This document shows positions 40,911-53,378 of a stretch of DNA of 64,000 nt, one piece after another. The notes below the pieces were generated by a model. The model searched no databases. It saw only the letters and a list, made by a program, of their open reading frames with translations, and was not told the origin of the DNA. Position 1 is the stretch's first letter; every line of letters begins with the position of its first letter. Made by a program: the position numbers and the translations under genes. Location: positions 136,526,033-136,590,032 of the forward strand of contig OZ024931.1 in the NCBI GenBank assembly GCA_964017235.1, in the 5' to 3' direction. The stretch is from Sabellastarte sp. h YS-2021. Its lineage: Eukaryota; Annelida; Polychaeta; Sabellida; Sabellidae.

Positions 40911-41001
40911 TCATTTCTGGTCCTGGTGGTGCACCTGTTGGGCAGCCACTACAGGTCCCAGGTGGAATAGCTCTGAGTCAGCCCAGGCAACATCCTTCAA
41001 A
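40911..41001 (-). pseudogene. DIRS element 3 YR, C-terminal remnant
   Basis: It encodes KDVAWADSELFHLGPVVAAQ and a short tail to the stop at 40911, the part of YR that follows the catalytic tyrosine. It is separated from the rest of YR (47367 onward) by the satellite-bearing insertion. Confidence 0.88.
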
Positions 41002-41279
41002 CAAGACAAGAGGAGAGTGCCCGTGAACGGGCACTGTGTCAGCTGACTGAATGTTTTTGATTTGTGATGGTGATAATGAGAGGAAAGCATAATTATCAGG
41101 GAAAGGGCTGTACAGAAATACAGTAAATGGTAACTGAACAGCATGTTCGAAAGATATTCCGAAGCTGACAGAAAAAAAGGACAAAAAAGTTGTGCCCTGC
41201 AAATGGTATTATGAAATAAAGTAACAAGGTAATTGTTTAAGTGTAAAAAGTAGGTTAAAAATATTTAAAGAAATACTAT

Positions 41280-42105
41280 AAATGCAATATCCTCGTTCGA
41301 CCATGAAGAAGGGGTCCAAAGGTCAAATCTGACCATACCAAAAGATTCCCAGCCAAAGAATTTAGGATGGTTTACCATCCCAAACCTCTCGGACCAATAA
41401 TAAGTGAGTCATAGGCACTTTTTAAGTTTGGCTATCCTTGTTTGACCTTGACGGAGGGGTCCAAGGTCAAATCCGACCACACAAAAAAATTCCCAGCCCA
41501 TGATTTCCTGTAGCTTGTTTACCATCCCAAACCTGTAGGACCAATAATAAGCGAGTTCTAAGCAATTGTAAGTTTGGCTATCCTCAACTGACCTTGAAGG
41601 AGGGGTCCCAGGTCAAATCTGACCACACCAAAAGAATCCCAGCCCATGATTTCCTATATGTTGGTTTACCATCCCAAACCTCCAAGACCAATAATACGCG
41701 AGTTATAAGCACTTTAAGTTTGGCTATCTTCGTTTGACCTGGAAGGAGGGGTCTAAGGTGAAATCTGACCACACCAAAAGATTCCCAGCCCATGATTTTC
41801 TATAGGTTGGTTTTCCATTCCAAACCTCTAGGACCAATAATAAGCGAGTTATAAGCACTTTTAAGTTTGGCTATCCTCATTTGACCTTGAAGGAGGGGTC
41901 CAAGGTCAAATCCGACCACACCAAAAAATTCCCAGCTCATGATTTTCTATAGGTTGGTTTTCATTCCAAACCTCTAGGACCAATAATAAGCGAGTTATAA
42001 GCACTTTTATGTTTGGCTATCCTCATTTGACCTTGAAGGAGGGTTCCAAAGTCAAATCGGACCATATTAACAGATTCCCAGCCCATGATTTCCTACAGGT
42101 TGGAT
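41280..42105 (+). repeat. Satellite C array, about 5-6 x 146 bp
   Basis: Units contain GTTTGGCTATCCTCATTTGA, CCTTGAAGGAGGGGTCC, CCAAAAAATTCCCAGCC, CCAAACCTCTAGGACCAATA and AGCGAGTTATAAGCACTTTT. GTTTGGC starts are 146-147 bp apart (41426, 41572, 41718, 41865, 42011). Confidence 0.93.
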
Positions 42106-45100
42106 ACAATGATTTACTCAACAGTGAGAACCTGAAAGAAGCTATTGATCAGCTATGCCATGACATAGAGGACTGCAATTTCACTATGTTATAGCTGACC
42201 AAAACGTCTGTGAATAACATATTTAACAAAATACTCTAAATGTAATAGTTTTCAAGTTACTACTGATTTACTCAAGAGTGAGAACCTCAAAGTAACTATT
42301 ACTCAGCTATGCCATGAGCTACATGTCTGAATTTTTGCTCTGTTATAGCTGACCTAAAAGTAGGTGAACAACATATTTAAGCAAAATACTGTAAATCCAA
42401 TAGTTTTCAAGTTACAACTGATTTACTCAATAGTGAGAACCTGAAAATAGCTATTGCTCCGCTATGCCATGAGCTATAGGTCTGTAATTTCACTATGTTA
42501 TAGCTAACCCAAAAGTAGGTGAACAATATATTTTAACAAAATACTCCAAATGCAATATTTTTCAAGTTATAGCCAATTTACTCAACAGTCAGTGCCTGAG
42601 AATAGCTATTGCTCAGTTGTGCCATGAGCTACAGGTCTGTAATTTCACTATGTTATAGCTGACCCAAAAGTAGCTGAATAACATATTTGCACAAATTTCT
42701 GTAAAGGCAATAGTTTTCCAATTACAACTGATTTACTCAATAGTGAGAACTTCAAAGTAGCTATTACTCAGCTATGCAATGAGCCACAGGTCTGGAACTT
42801 CACTATGTTATAGCTGACCCCAAAATAGGTGAATAACATATTGCAACAAAATACTCTAAATGCAATAGTTTCCAAGTTATAAGTGATTTACTCAACAGTG
42901 ATAACCTAAAAGTAGCTATTACTCAGCTATGCCATGAGCTACAGGTCTGAAATTTTACTATGTTATAGCTGACCCAAAAGTAGCTGAATAACATATTTAT
43001 ACCAAATTCTCTAAATGCAATAGTTTTCAAATTATAAGTGATTTGCTCAACATTGAGAACTTCAAAGTAGCTATTACTCAGCTATGCAATGTGTCACAGG
43101 TCTGGCACTTCACTATGTGATAGCTAACCCCAAAATAGGTGAATAACATATTGAAACAAAATACTCTAAATGCAATAATTTCCAAGTTATAAGCGATTTA
43201 CTCAACAGTGATAACCTCAAAGTAGCTATTACTCAGCTATGCCATGAGCTACAGGTCTGAAATTTTACTATGTTATAGCTGACCCAAAAGTAGGTGAACA
43301 ACATATTTAAGCAAAATACTGTACATGCAATAGTTTTCAAGTTACAACTGATTTACTCAATAGTGATGACCTAAAAGTAGCTATTACTCAGCTATGCCAT
43401 GAGCTACAGGTCTGAAATTTTACTATGTTATAGCTGACCCAAAAGTAGCTGAATAACATATTTATACGAAATTCTCTAAATGCAATAGTTTTGCAATTAC
43501 AACTGATTTACTCAATAGTGAGAACCTCAAAGTAGTCATTACTCAGCTATGCAATGAGCTACAGGTCTGAAATTTTACTATGTTATAGCTGACCCAAAAG
43601 TAGGTGAACAACATATTTAAGCAAAATACTGTAAATGCAATAGTTTTGAAGTTACAACTGATTTACTCAAAGTGATGACCTAAAAGTAGCTATTACTCAG
43701 CTATGCCATGAGCTACAGGTCTGAAATTTTACTATGTTATAGCTGACCCAAAAGTAGCTGAATAACATATTTATACGAAATTCTGTAAATGCAATAGTTT
43801 TCCAATTACAACTGATTTACTCAATAGTGAGAACTTCAAAGTAGCTATTACTCAGCTGTGCCATGATCTACAGATCTGAAATTTCACTATGTTATAGCTG
43901 GCCCAAAAGTAGCTGAATAACATATTTATACGAAATTCTCTAAATGCAATAGTTTTGCAATTACAACTGCTATACTCAATAGTGAGAACCTCAAAGTAGT
44001 TATTACTCAGCTATGCAATGAGCTACAGGTCTGAAATTTTACTATGTTATAGCTGACCCAAAAGTAGGTGAACAACATATTTAAGCAAAACACTGTAAAT
44101 GCAATAGTTTTCAAGTTACAACTGATTTACTCAATAGTGATGACCTAAAAGTAGCTATTACTCAGCTATACCATGAGCTACAGGTCTGAAATTTTACTAT
44201 GTTATAGCCGACCCAAAAGTAGCTGAATAACATATTTATACGAAATACTCTAAATGCAATAGTTTTCCAATTACAACTGATTTACTCAATAGTGAGAACT
44301 TTAAAGTAGCTATTACTCAGCTATGCCATGACCTACAGATCTGAAATTTCACTATGTTATAGCTGGCCCAAAAGTAGCTGAATAACATGTTTATACGAAA
44401 TTCTCTAAATGCAATAGGTTTTAAGTTACAAGTGATTTACTCAATAGTGAGAACTTCAAAGTAGCTATTACTCAGCTATGCAATGAGCCACAGATCTGAA
44501 ACTTCACTATGTTATAGCTGATCCCAAAATAGGTGAATAACATATTGAAACAAAATACTGTAAATGCAATAGTTTCCAAGTTATAAGCGATTTACTCAAC
44601 AGTGATAACCTAAAAGTAGCTATTACTCAGCTATGCCATGAGCTACAGGTCAGAAATTTTACTATGTTATAGCTGACCCAAAAGTAGCTGAATAACATAT
44701 TTATACGAAATTCTGTAAATGCAATAGTTTTCCAATTACAACTGATTTACTCAATAGTGAGAACTTCAAAGTAGCTATTACTCAGCTGTGCCATGACCTA
44801 CAGATCTGAAATTTCACTATGTTATAGCTGGCCCAAAAGTAGCTGAATAACATATTTATACGAAATTCTATAAATGCAATAGTTTTGCAATTACAACTGA
44901 TTTACTCAATAGTGAGAACCTCAAAGTAGTTATTACTCAGCTATGCAATGAGCTACAGGTCTGAAATTTTACTATGTTATAGCTGACCCAAAAGTAGGTG
45001 AACAACATATTTAAGCAAAATACTGTAAATGCAATAGTTTTCAAGTTACAACTGATTTACTCAATAGTGATGACCTAAAAGTAGCTATTACTCAGCTATG

Positions 45101-46800
45101 CCATGAGCTACAGGTCAGAAATTTTACTATGTTATAGCTGACCCAAAAGTAGCTGAATAACATATTATACGAAATACTCTAAATGCAATAGTTTTCCAAT
45201 TACAACTGATTTACTCAATAGTGAGAACTTTAAAGTAGCTATTACTCAGCTATGCCATGACCTACAGATCTGAAATTTCACTATGTTATAGCTGGCCCAA
45301 AAGTAGCTGAATAACATGTTTATACGAAATTCTCTAAATGCAATAGGTTTTAAGTTAGAAGTGATTTACTCAATAGTGAGAACTTCAAAGTAGCTATTAC
45401 TCAGCTATGCAATGAGCCACAGATCTGAAACTTCACTATGTTATAGCTGATCCCAAAATAGGTGAATAACATATTGAAACAAAATACTGTAAATGCAATA
45501 GTTTCCAAGTTATAAGCGATTTACTCAACAGTGATAACCTAAAAGTAGCTATTACTCAGCTATGCCATGAGCTACAGGTCAGAAATTTTACTATGTTATA
45601 GCTGACCCAAAAGTAGCTGAATAACATATTTATACGAAATTCTGTAAATGCAATAGTTTTCCAATTACAACTGATTTACTCAATAGTGAGAACTTCAAAG
45701 TAGCTATTACTCAGCTGTGCCATGACCTACAGATCTGAAATTTCACTATGTTATAGCTGGCCCAAAAGTAGCTGAATAACATATTTATACGAAATTCTCT
45801 AAATGCAATAGTTTTGCAATTACAACTGATTTACTCAATAGTGAGAACCTCAAAGCAGTTATTACTCAGCTATGCAATGAGCTACAGGTCTGAAATTTTA
45901 CTATGTTATAGCTGACCCAAAAGTAGGTGAACAACATATTTAAGCAAAATACTGTAAATGCAATAGTTTTCAAGTTACAACTGATTTACTCAATAGTGAT
46001 GACCTAAAAGTAGCTATTACTCAGCTATGCCATGAGCTACAGGTCTGAAATTTTACTATGTTATAGCTGACCCAAAAGTAGCTGAATAACATATTTATAC
46101 GAAATACTCTAAATGCAATAGTTTTCCAATTACAACTGATTTACTCAATAGTGAGAACTTTAAAGTAGCTATTACTCAGCTATGCCATGACCTACAGATC
46201 TGAAATTTCACTATGTTATAGCTGGCCCAAAAGTAGCTGAATAACATGTTTATACAAAATTCTCTAAATGCAATAGGTTTTAAGTTACAAGTGATTTACT
46301 CAATAGTGAGAACTTCAAAGTAGCTATTACTCAGCTATGCAATGAGCCACAGATCTGAAACTTCACTATGTTATAGCTGATCCCAAAATAGGTGAATAAC
46401 ATATTGAAACAAAATACTGTAAATGCAATAGTTTCCAAGTTATAAGCGATTTACTCAACAGTGATAACCTAAAAGTAGCTATTACTCAGCTATGCCATGA
46501 GCTACAGGTCTGAAATTTTACTATGTTATAGCTGACCCAAAAGTAGCTGAATAACATATTCATACGAAATTCTCTAAATGCAATAGTTTTGAAGTTATAA
46601 GCGATTTACTCAACAGTGATAACCTAAAAGTAGCTATTACTCAGCTATGCCATGAGCTACAGGTCTAAAATTTTACTATGTTATAGCTGACCCAAAAGTA
46701 GCTGAATAACATATTTATACGAAATTCTCTAAATGCAATAGTTTTTAAGTTACAAGTGATTTTACTCATGATGGAAGTTACTGAAAAGCCCAAAAGTAGC
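42105..46800 (+). repeat. Satellite D array, about 30 x 155 bp, with higher-order repeat
   Basis: Units contain CTATGTTATAGCTGACCC, AAAAGTAGCTGAATAACATA, CTCTAAATGCAATAGTTTT, GATTTACTCAATAGTGAGAA and GTAGCTATTACTCAGCTATG. From about 43450 distinctive variants return every ~928 bp (six monomers), for example at 43783, 44712 and 45641. The array is non-coding. Confidence 0.95.
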
Positions 46801-47336
46801 TATTACTCACTTAGCTATTGAGACAGGCACCCAACTTACTCACCATATTGTAGCTATGAAAAAAGTAGCTGAATAACATATTTTAACAAAATGCTCTAAA
46901 TGCAACACTTTTCAAGTTATAAATGATTTTGTGCATGATTTCATGAATTTTAATGCATTAAAAATTATTAAAAAAATTTATTAAAAAAAAAGTAAGACAG
47001 ATCCAGGTCTCATACTCACACAAGAGAATCTACCTCTGGCCTAGTACATATATGCAAGATATGAGAGAAATCCCTGCAATAGTCACTGAGAAAATTGTGA
47101 TTAAGTGTTGAAATTTTCATACTTTTGCTGGGGGTACCCCCCTTGTAATGTCTCTAGCAAACAGACGAACAGACAGATTTGCATGCCTTGAACAATTTTT
47201 CATCCTCGATAGATAAGGTATTTTTTAAAAAAAACAGCACGTCTCTAGGCCTTGTAGTTTTGGAGGAGAAGTTGTTCACGCGGACGCGTACGCGGACGCG
47301 TACGCGTACGCCCACGCCGCAGAGTGACGACATAAT
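46801..47336 (+). other. Right domain of the satellite-bearing insertion
   Basis: AT-rich spacer, then a GGGGGTACCCCCC palindrome (~47130) and a CG-rich CGCGTACGCG patch just before the terminal hairpin. No gene. Confidence 0.6.
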
Positions 47337-47366
47337 GTCAGCTGACTGACAAGTCAGCTGACATAA

Positions 47367-49951
47367 TAAAACTGAGTGAAGGTGTTGTGGGATTTCCAGT
47401 GGCAGGCTGACAAGATCTGATCTAAGGAGATCCCTGATTGGAAAGCCTTAGATGCAGCGAAGGCCCTGACATCATGGGCTTTAACCTGATGTAGAGAGAG
47501 GGCCTCTTGGTCAGAGAGCTCATAACACAGAATCACAGTCTGTTTGATCCATGAGGAGATGGTGGCAGGTGAGATGTCCTTGTCAAACCCTTTCTTGAAG
47601 GAGACAAAGACTAACTCCTTATTCTGCCTGAGGTCTGTAGTCCTGTCCAAGTAGTAGCGCAGGGCTCTAACTGGACATAGGGACCTGTCACCCTTGAGTG
47701 ACCTATCCAGGGATGGAGCCAGGGCTGGAATGACCACTGGTGCCACACTATCTGGACCCTCTTTAGCCAGGTGGTTCTTGGATAGAAAGCTGGGTGAGGG
47801 GTACAAAGACACCTTGGACCAGTCTGACTGGTGTCTGATGTTCTTATGTAACCAAGCATGGATCTCACTCCTGTGTTTACCTGAACCCAAGGCCAGCAAG
47901 AAAACAGTCTTGAATGTTAGATGTTTCAGGGAGGCCTCTTTAAGGGGTTCATATGGCGCCTTTGTGAGCTGGTGTAGTACCAGGGAAAGGTTCCAGGAGG
48001 GGATGCCCCTCCTGCCCTTGGGTCTGTCTCTATGGAAACTATCCAGGAGATGAGTGAGATTTTCGTCTTTGTTGACATTAATGGTTGAATTGCCCAGTTT
48101 GTCAGCAATGGCTGATCTGTAGCCATCAATGGTGCCTGGTTGCAACTGCTTGTCCTGAAACAAGTGCAGGAGGAAGTCAGCTATGGCTTTCAGAGGTGAT
48201 GCCCTGAAGTCCACCTGATTACTGAGGCACCACTTTTTAAAAATGGTCCACTTTGCCTCATAGACAGATCTGGTTGATCTTCTCTGAGGAGCCTCAATTC
48301 GTGCTGCCACTGCCTCAGAGAATCTTTGCTCCTTGATTGCTGAGGCTCTAGGAGCCAGGCATGTAGGTTCAGATTCGCCAGGTTCCTGTGAAGGACCTGG
48401 TTGAATGGCTGAGACACTAGGTTGGGCATGCTGGGCAGACACAGAGGGATCTGGCTTGACATTGCTACCAGGTCCCAAAACCAGGGCATGTTGGGCCACC
48501 CTGGTGCAATCAGAATTATTCTGTTGCAGGGGTAGTCCTGTAGCTTCTCCACCACTTTGCCCAAGATGGCTGCCGGTGGGAAGGCGTATGGTTCCCAGGA
48601 CAGGCTGAGTGCATCCACTGCCCAAGCCTGGGGGTCTGGGACCAGTGAGACAAACTGTGGTAGTTTGTTGTTGAATCTGGTGGCAAACAGGTCCACTTGA
48701 GGCTGGTGCCACCGGTCGCATATGGCTTTGAATACCTCTGGATGAAGTGACCACTCCGTTTGAATGGTCTGGCCAAGCCTGGATAGCTTGTCTGCTATCA
48801 CGTTCAGCCGGCCGGGGATGTGACGTGCCCTGAGGGTTACTTGCTGCCTGGTACACCAGGACAGTATTCTCCACAGTAGGGCACACAGAGAGCCTGACTT
48901 CATCCCCCGCTCTTTGTTGATATAAGCAACCACTGTTGTGTTGTCTGTAGCTATCAACACTGTCTTGTTGCAGACTAGGGTTCGAAACTCCTTTAGAGCT
49001 AGAAATACTGCTTTTAGCTCTAAGTGGTTTATGTGCAGCTTGCTCTCTGGAAGGGACCAGGTTCCCCTTGCAGTGTGCTCGTCTAAGTGAGCGCCCCACC
49101 CTTCTTTTGATGCGTCTGTAAAGATTTGCAGAGCATGCTTTAGAGGGTGTAATGGTTGACCTAGAAGCACATTGCTTTCCTCCAGCCACCACTTCAGGTG
49201 GGGGTGGAGGGACTTGGGGACCGGTATCACCTTTTCCAGTGACTCTGGGCCCCTCCAATTGTTTTTCAAGTGCCACTGTATGGGTCTCATGTGAAGTCGC
49301 CCTAAGTTGACTTGTTTTTCTGTTGCTGTGAGCAGGCCTATGAGGGACATGAATTGTCGGACCGGGCAAACCGGATCCGACATTATGGATCTGATCTTGT
49401 CTGTCAAGGTCTGCCAACGATCTTCTGTTGGTCTGACCCTGCCCTCTTTCAGGTCGAACTGGTAACCTACGAAGTTGAAGACCTGTTTGGGAACCAGTTC
49501 TGATTTTTCCTTGTTCACCAGCCACCCTAGTTCCTGGCACAGTGTGACTAGGGTTTGAGTATGCTGGAGACAGGTGTGTTGGGTAGAGGCTCTCACCAGC
49601 CAGTCGTCTAGGTACTGGTGGATCCTTATACCCTTCTGAAGAGCCATGAGTTTGACCTCTTTGGCCACCACTGTGAACTCCATGGGGGCTGTGGATAGGC
49701 CAAAGGGTAGGGCCTTGAACTGGTAGGATCGACCCTGGAGGTGAAAACGCATGTACTTCCTTGACTGACTGTGAATTGGTATGTGGAAGTAAGCGTCTTT
49801 GAAATCTATGGATGTGACCCACTCCCCTACCTGTAGGGAGGTTCTTATTGTCTCTGGGGTCTCCATCTTTAACGACCCTGTGTTTAAAAAGGTGTTCAAG
49901 GTGCTCAGGTCCAGGACCGGTCTCCACCGTTGTTGGGTTTGGGTACCACAA
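47367..49951 (-). pseudogene. DIRS element 3 YR, main part, interrupted after the catalytic Tyr
   Basis: The open frame contains the YR with GSGKHRSEIHAW (one His instead of Arg before the catalytic Arg, ~47875), HDVRAF (~47470) and CHWKSHNTFTQFY at its end. Immediately after the Tyr codon the inserted element begins and adds only YVS before a stop. About 28 C-terminal residues are therefore displaced to 40911-41001. Upstream of about 48400 the frame overlaps pol and is low-complexity. Because the break lies after the last catalytic residue, some residual activity is conceivable. Confidence 0.87.
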
Positions 49952-50750
49952 ATAGCCGGTTGTAAAAACCTAGTGAGTTCTGATTTTCTACCGGTTCGAC
50001 TGCATTCTTGTTTATCAGCTGATACAGTGCCTCTAAAAGGAAGGACTGCTTGGCTGAGTTGTGGTAGTTGCTTATTACAGTCGGTGACCTTGTCAAGTGG
50101 GGTCTGAACCGGAACGGGAGAGTGTACCCCTCCCTCAATGTGTTGACCACTTTTGGACTTGAACCCAAGGCCTCCCATTTCTCCCAACACTGGTTTAATC
50201 TCGCCCCTACAGGAGGATCTATAACAGCATGTTGGGCATTGGCTACAAGATTTACAGAAGACAAGTGACCTACACAGGAAACATTTTTCACATATTTTAT
50301 TTCTGTGTACATTTGACAAGTATTGGGATTTACACCTTTCCTTTGTGGCAACCCTGACACAATATGAGCATTTGCAACACTTGATTTTACAGTCAAATTT
50401 AATGTCAATTTGCTGGTCTCTGCAATCACTGGTGCTGGGTCCAAGTCTTCCTGACCGGTTACAACTACAGAGTTCGTCTGACCGGTTACATAATTTACAC
50501 AGTAATTGTCATTTCGACGACTTGGACCCCTTGGCAGGCTTTTAGGAGTAGTTGGAGGCTTTGCCTCGACCTCTCCTGCTTTGCTGGTTGTCTCTGATCT
50601 GCTTCCAAGCAGGGACGTTCTTCTTGTCGGTGTGACGACTAGCAGATTTGTCACTTGCTGAGTATGGGTGGAAGCGACCTTGTTGTCGGTGAGAAGTACC
50701 GGACGAATGCCTCTCCTCACTCTTACTGATTTCCTCTTCAGCCTTTGCAA
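48190..50750 (-). pseudogene. pol: DIRS element 3 pol, one frameshift
   Basis: The N-terminal part (from about 50750, +1 to gag) reads through NRLFVVPKPN and is cut by a 1-nt deletion near 49925. RT then continues in the adjacent frame with VTSIDFKDAYFHIPI, LPFGLSTAPMEF and YLDD (~49610). RNase H has FTDASKEGWGAH (~49105), ATDNTTVVAYIN and RHIPGRLNVIADKLSR. The conserved DLFATRFN ... YAFPP ... APGWPNMPWFWDL segment follows. The deletion happens to fuse the cysteine-rich alternative frame (50319 inward) directly to RT, giving a 709-codon open frame. Confidence 0.88.
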
Positions 50751-52435
50751 TTAGCTGATCCGGAAACAAGGCGTCTAGATGGACTGGAGACGTTCTCAAG
50801 GCGTTGATAGTATCGTGCTTGACCCCAGCATGCAAATAGTCCAGGTAACTATCCCTGCGAGCAAGGGTGAAGTTGGCCATGTTGATGAAGACTGCCTCTG
50901 ATAAATCTTGCATTGTCCTGGCCATTGCCTGAGATATTGACCGGTTAAATGTGGTCAAATACTCCAGTTCCCCAACAGCTTGTCTCATCTTTTCTGATGA
51001 CTTTCCTTTACTGTCCAGACTCAGGGTTTTTAACTAATTGTTCATCGAGTCCTGAACCCTGGTCAAGCATCTTGATAAGCCGGCAGCCTGGTTACACATT
51101 ATTGTCTGTTCACGTGCTGCCCTTTCCCAACGTCTGAGGAGATCTTGGGTAAAGACCCGGGAGGGTGGAGCAGAGGGCATATTCCTTCTGGCAACCCTGC
51201 TGAATGAGTGGTTGAGTTTGGCCGGGTCCGGAGACCAGGTGCGTACTGTTGAACTCTCATTGTCCTTCTCAGCATGCATCCCGTACCATCTAGATGGTCT
51301 AGGGGTTTTGATGAACTGGTCCCTGAGAAGGCCGGTGTTGTCGGTGTTTCTTGTAGGGTAGCCTTCCTTGACTGTGAGGTTAAGATTAGCCATCTTCCTG
51401 CACAGCCAGTCGTCCACAGGAAGTTTCACACTGACTTTTCCGGTTGGCTGGGCTCTGGCACCGGCAAAAGGGTTATCATCAGCAGTGCAGGACACAGTTT
51501 CGAACTCAGGAACTCTGTGCCAGTTCATGAAGCTCCTCACACCCCTCATGGTTTCCCTGTAGTTGGCTTCCTCAGTAGGACCAGTCTCAGGGTCATCTCT
51601 TGTGGCATCTCTGTCTGCTGACCGGTCCCGGTGGATGTCGCCATCCAGGGAACCGGTTTCACTAAACTGGTCAGCTTCACTGTCAGAGGCTGCAGTGAGG
51701 TCTGTTTCACCGGTGGGCAGAACATCTAGGGATGAACCGGGGGCCTGAACAGGCTGGGTTGCTATCCCTGCACCGGGAGCCCCAAGGGGCTGGGTGGCAG
51801 TCTGCATCTCCTCAACAGCAGTACCGGTGGCCTGGTCAAGGCAGGGACCGGGTTTCTCACAGGGCTGATTCTTCTCAACAGGCAGCTTGCTGGTGGAAGG
51901 TTCAAAGAATGGCTTCTCAGTGGGAGTCACATCAGAAGCTGGCTTCACCACCGGTTCAACCGGCACGGTGAAGGTCTTGGCTAACAGCATTGCTTCTAGT
52001 CTGGAGAACCTCTCAGCCCATTTTTTCATCCAGTTCTTTGAGATCTTCATTGGAAGCTCTACTGCTTGAAGATCTCTTGTTGGTAGATTGCTTGAGAGAA
52101 TCACTACGCTTCGTCTTCTTGGTAGTTGGGGTAGACTGCGCAGCTTTCCCTTTCTCCACTTTACCCAGTACATTGACGTGTGCTGGGTCCACTAGAGTGG
52201 GAGTGGAGGTCGTAGTTGAAGAGGTCGTCTTCTTCTCTTTTCTGTCCCTGTAAGCTGGGGTGGCCAGCTGAAGGACCTGGTCAGGGGTAAACCCCTTACA
52301 GATGACATATTCTTTCTTCTGGATGCAGGGGTCGTCGCCTAGCCCTTTGTCCCTACAACGTGCACACTTGGAGTGGGTGTCAAACCCAGCCATAGCGTGT
52401 CCGCAAGAACCTCTTCTCTGTCCTGGTGATGACAT
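50542..52435 (-). pseudogene. gag: DIRS element 3 gag, broken
   Basis: It begins MSSPGQRRGSCGH at 52435; earlier in-frame codons are not shared by other elements. It has the family's Cys/His N-terminus, acidic middle, YRETMRGVRSFMNW core and a basic tail. A 1-nt insertion in an A run near 52023 shifts frame after KELDEK, and an in-frame TAG lies near 51034 after DSMNN. The frame ends at 50542. The homopolymer site could also be an assembly error. Confidence 0.85.
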
Positions 52436-52549
52436 GGTAGTAGAAAATACTTCTAAACTTCTTAAAATATGAATTAAGCAGATGAGTTTGTTGTAAAACG
52501 AAAATATTCCTTGTCGTTGAAAACACGTCTTCACTCTCCACGCGCCAAA

Positions 52550-52719
52550 CGAAAAAGACGCTATGACGTCACGTTGTCTAGACAGCAAGGAAATACGATG
52601 CGCCACCTGGCGAATGCGCTCTCCTGACCGGCTCTGCTAGTGTTATACACAGGACGTCTTTTTCTGACGTTTGGCGGACCGGTCGCGCCGACCGGTAAAG
52701 CAATTGTCCATTGGATAGG
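52550..52719 (-). promoter_or_regulatory. DIRS element 3, right (5') inverted terminal repeat with CRE
   Basis: 170 bp upstream of gag, inverted copy of 40198-40367. It contains a perfect TGACGTCA palindrome (~52565-52572), the CREB/ATF consensus, at roughly the place where family A elements carry GCGCATGCGC palindromes. The outer extension ends near 52740 (TTAACGCAATAAAATT). Confidence 0.75.
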
Positions 52720-52879
52720 ATGTATTAACGCAATAAAATTTACAATGAATGAAAAAAAAAAAACAAGAAATAATCACTAAAATCAGCAATTCCAAATACA
52801 TTTACCAATTTATAAACCATATACAACACAACCAGATCACACACTGGACAACAAAGATGTACAAGTAGAATGAACTTAC

Positions 52880-53070
52880 TTGTGACTTGTGAAGTCGCAC
52901 ACTAGTTCCTGTAACCAGGCCCGCCAGCGTGAGTTCCTGTTCTGTTCAATGAAGGATTGTGGGTAATGTGACACTATGGTGGCGTAGCTGTGTAGGATGT
53001 CCAGACAGGATTTGAGGAGGGAGCGTCGTTGTAAGAGTACTGCTGTCAGCTCTGTGGACACCTGCTCACA
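52880..53070 (-). CDS. SMG1: SMG1 exon: C-insertion, CEQV...SRWRAW segment
   Basis: This 191-nt exon encodes 63 residues starting CEQVSTELTAVLLQRRSLL and including HSYATIVSHYP and SRWRAWLQELVC. Vertebrate SMG1 has QRRS, YATV, YPKAIFQ and EQWKTWMEELIC in the same order. The donor GTAAGT is at 52874-52879. The acceptor CAG is at 53071-53073. DIRS element 4 ends about 20 bp upstream of this acceptor on the transcribed strand, so most of the branch-point region is now element sequence. It leaves two nucleotides (AA). Confidence 0.94.
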
Positions 53071-53137
53071 CTGTAACACAAATATAAACTAGAAAATAGA
53101 AAATTTAATAGTAAATTAAATTTTTATAAGTTAATAC

Positions 53138-53319
53138 CTTACCTAGTGGACAGATGCATTTGTCCGGCGCCCTGCCGGTCACGCCAAACGTTAGAAAAAA
53201 ACGTCCTGAGCTGGGCTCTGGCCGGGACCGGTAGTGTCCTGTTCACTCGCCAGGTGGCTGTACAGCCTACCTGTCGGTATACTGCGCATGCGTGGGCATG
53301 CGCTCTTCCTCTTTTTGTT
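53138..53319 (-). repeat. DIRS element 4, left (3') inverted terminal repeat
   Basis: 182 bp paired with 59462-59643, one difference (in the GCGCATGCGC region). The outer extension starts at 53093. Confidence 0.93.
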
Positions 53320-53378
53320 GTCTACCTTATGACCCCTTGTTGGTTATGATAGCGGGGAAGGTAGGGTGGGACTCCCCC

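Larger units (their letters stand above)
41002..47366 (+). mobile_element. Satellite-bearing insertion in DIRS element 3 (Helentron/pearl-like)
   Basis: This is a 6.4 kb non-coding element. Its left part has a hairpin AGTGCCCGTGAACGGGCACT (41015-41034) and GTCAGCTGACTG. Then come satellite C (146 bp), satellite D (155 bp with higher-order structure), a unique right domain with a CGCGTACGCG-rich patch (47280-47318), and a terminal hairpin with GTCAGCTGAC arms (47338-47362). The array plus terminal hairpin plan matches the elements at 9001 and 6165. Exact ends are uncertain by a few bases and no target duplication is evident. Confidence 0.6.
40152..52740 (-). mobile_element. DIRS-like retrotransposon, element 3 (second family, split by insertion)
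   Basis: About 6.2 kb of DIRS sequence is interrupted by a 6.4 kb satellite-bearing insertion (41002-47366). Gene order and terminal plan are as in the other elements. The terminal repeats differ, however: CCTATCCAATGGACAATTGC instead of CTTACCTAGTGGACAGATGC, and the proteins are more divergent. Terminal repeats differ at 3 of 170 positions. Gag has a 1-nt insertion and a TAG, pol a 1-nt deletion. It lies in the SMG1 intron between exons 52880 and 39870, same strand. Confidence 0.93.

Noticed and set aside
47280..47318. CpG island-like promoter from the CGCGTACGCG repeats
   Set aside because: It is a short simple repeat within the right domain of the inserted element and has no adjacent gene.
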